This document shows, in pieces, positions 6,133 through 6,174 of a DNA stretch of 6,174 nucleotides. Numbering within the stretch: the first letter of the stretch is position 1; every line of letters begins with the position of its first letter. The stretch covers positions 1 to 6,174 of the forward strand of contig ASPA01000082.1 in NCBI GenBank assembly GCA_000405605.1, read 5' to 3'. Source of the stretch: Atribacteria bacterium SCGC AAA255-G05. Its GTDB lineage: Bacteria; Atribacterota; Phoenicimicrobiia; Phoenicimicrobiales; Phoenicimicrobiaceae. A model generated the notes under the pieces. The model had not been told where the DNA came from and made no database searches. It saw only the letters and a program-made list of their open reading frames with translations. A program made the position numbers and the translations under genes.

Positions 6133-6145
6133 ATTCCGAAGTGAC
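6056..6145 (+). repeat. Possible repetitive element interrupting the end of the MoeA-PBP gene
   Basis: The composition changes sharply here. By hand count, 34 of the 56 bases at 6055-6110 are G or C, against clearly AT-rich neighbours. It holds a 9-bp tandem duplication GAAACCCCT/GAAACCCCA (6094-6111) and a TTCAGG/CCTGAA hairpin (6087-6092 with 6100-6105). Weaker inverted words follow: GGAATT/AATTCC (6083-6088 with 6132-6137) and TCACT/AGTGA (6124-6128 with 6140-6144). The last 19 residues of the preceding gene and its stop codon come from this stretch. The left boundary is uncertain (about 6056-6075) and the right end may lie beyond the window. The remaining bases to 6174 show no gene. It could be a dispersed palindromic element, a small mobile insertion or a recombination scar. 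No transposase is visible. Confidence 0.45.
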
Positions 6146-6174
6146 AGATTCCATACTAACAAAGTTAAAGGTTG

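Overview
The window is a low-GC, one-directional block from a bacterium. It carries a tungstate (or tungstate/molybdate) uptake and cofactor-insertion operon: riboswitch, terminator, tupA, tupB, tupC, moeA, and a second moeA fused to a periplasmic-binding-protein-like (PBP-like) domain. Shine-Dalgarno sites, TTG starts and a Moco-type riboswitch point to Bacteria. TupA has a classical signal peptide with no lipobox cysteine, which suggests a diderm, because the Gram-positive form is normally a lipoprotein. The tungsten theme and the MoeA-PBP fusion suggest an anaerobe, possibly thermophilic. I cannot name the lineage from sequence alone; a low-GC candidate phylum such as Atribacterota would fit but is a guess.

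Layout. Bases 1-257 are a regulatory leader: a TATAAT -10 box (13-18), a structured RNA of the molybdenum/tungsten-cofactor riboswitch family (about 58-165) and an intrinsic terminator (181-212) just before tupA. Bases 258-2942 encode the ABC importer: binding protein TupA, permease TupB, and ATPase TupC with a C-terminal oxyanion-binding TOBE/Mop domain. tupA and tupB are separated by a 144-nt gap holding a perfect 16-bp inverted repeat followed by seven tandem 8-bp units. Bases 3007-4263 encode a canonical MoeA. Bases 4309-6132 encode a divergent MoeA with the C-terminal PBP-like domain. That domain is lost abruptly near residue 588, where a GC-rich, repeat-bearing sequence replaces the expected end and leads to a stop.

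How it works together. TupA captures the oxyanion outside the inner membrane, TupBC imports it, and the two MoeA proteins insert metal into adenylylated molybdopterin. The leader RNA probably senses the finished cofactor and, through the terminator, shuts off uptake and insertion when cofactor is plentiful. The points most worth a second look are the attenuator wiring, the repeat block between tupA and tupB, and the interrupted end of the MoeA-PBP fusion.
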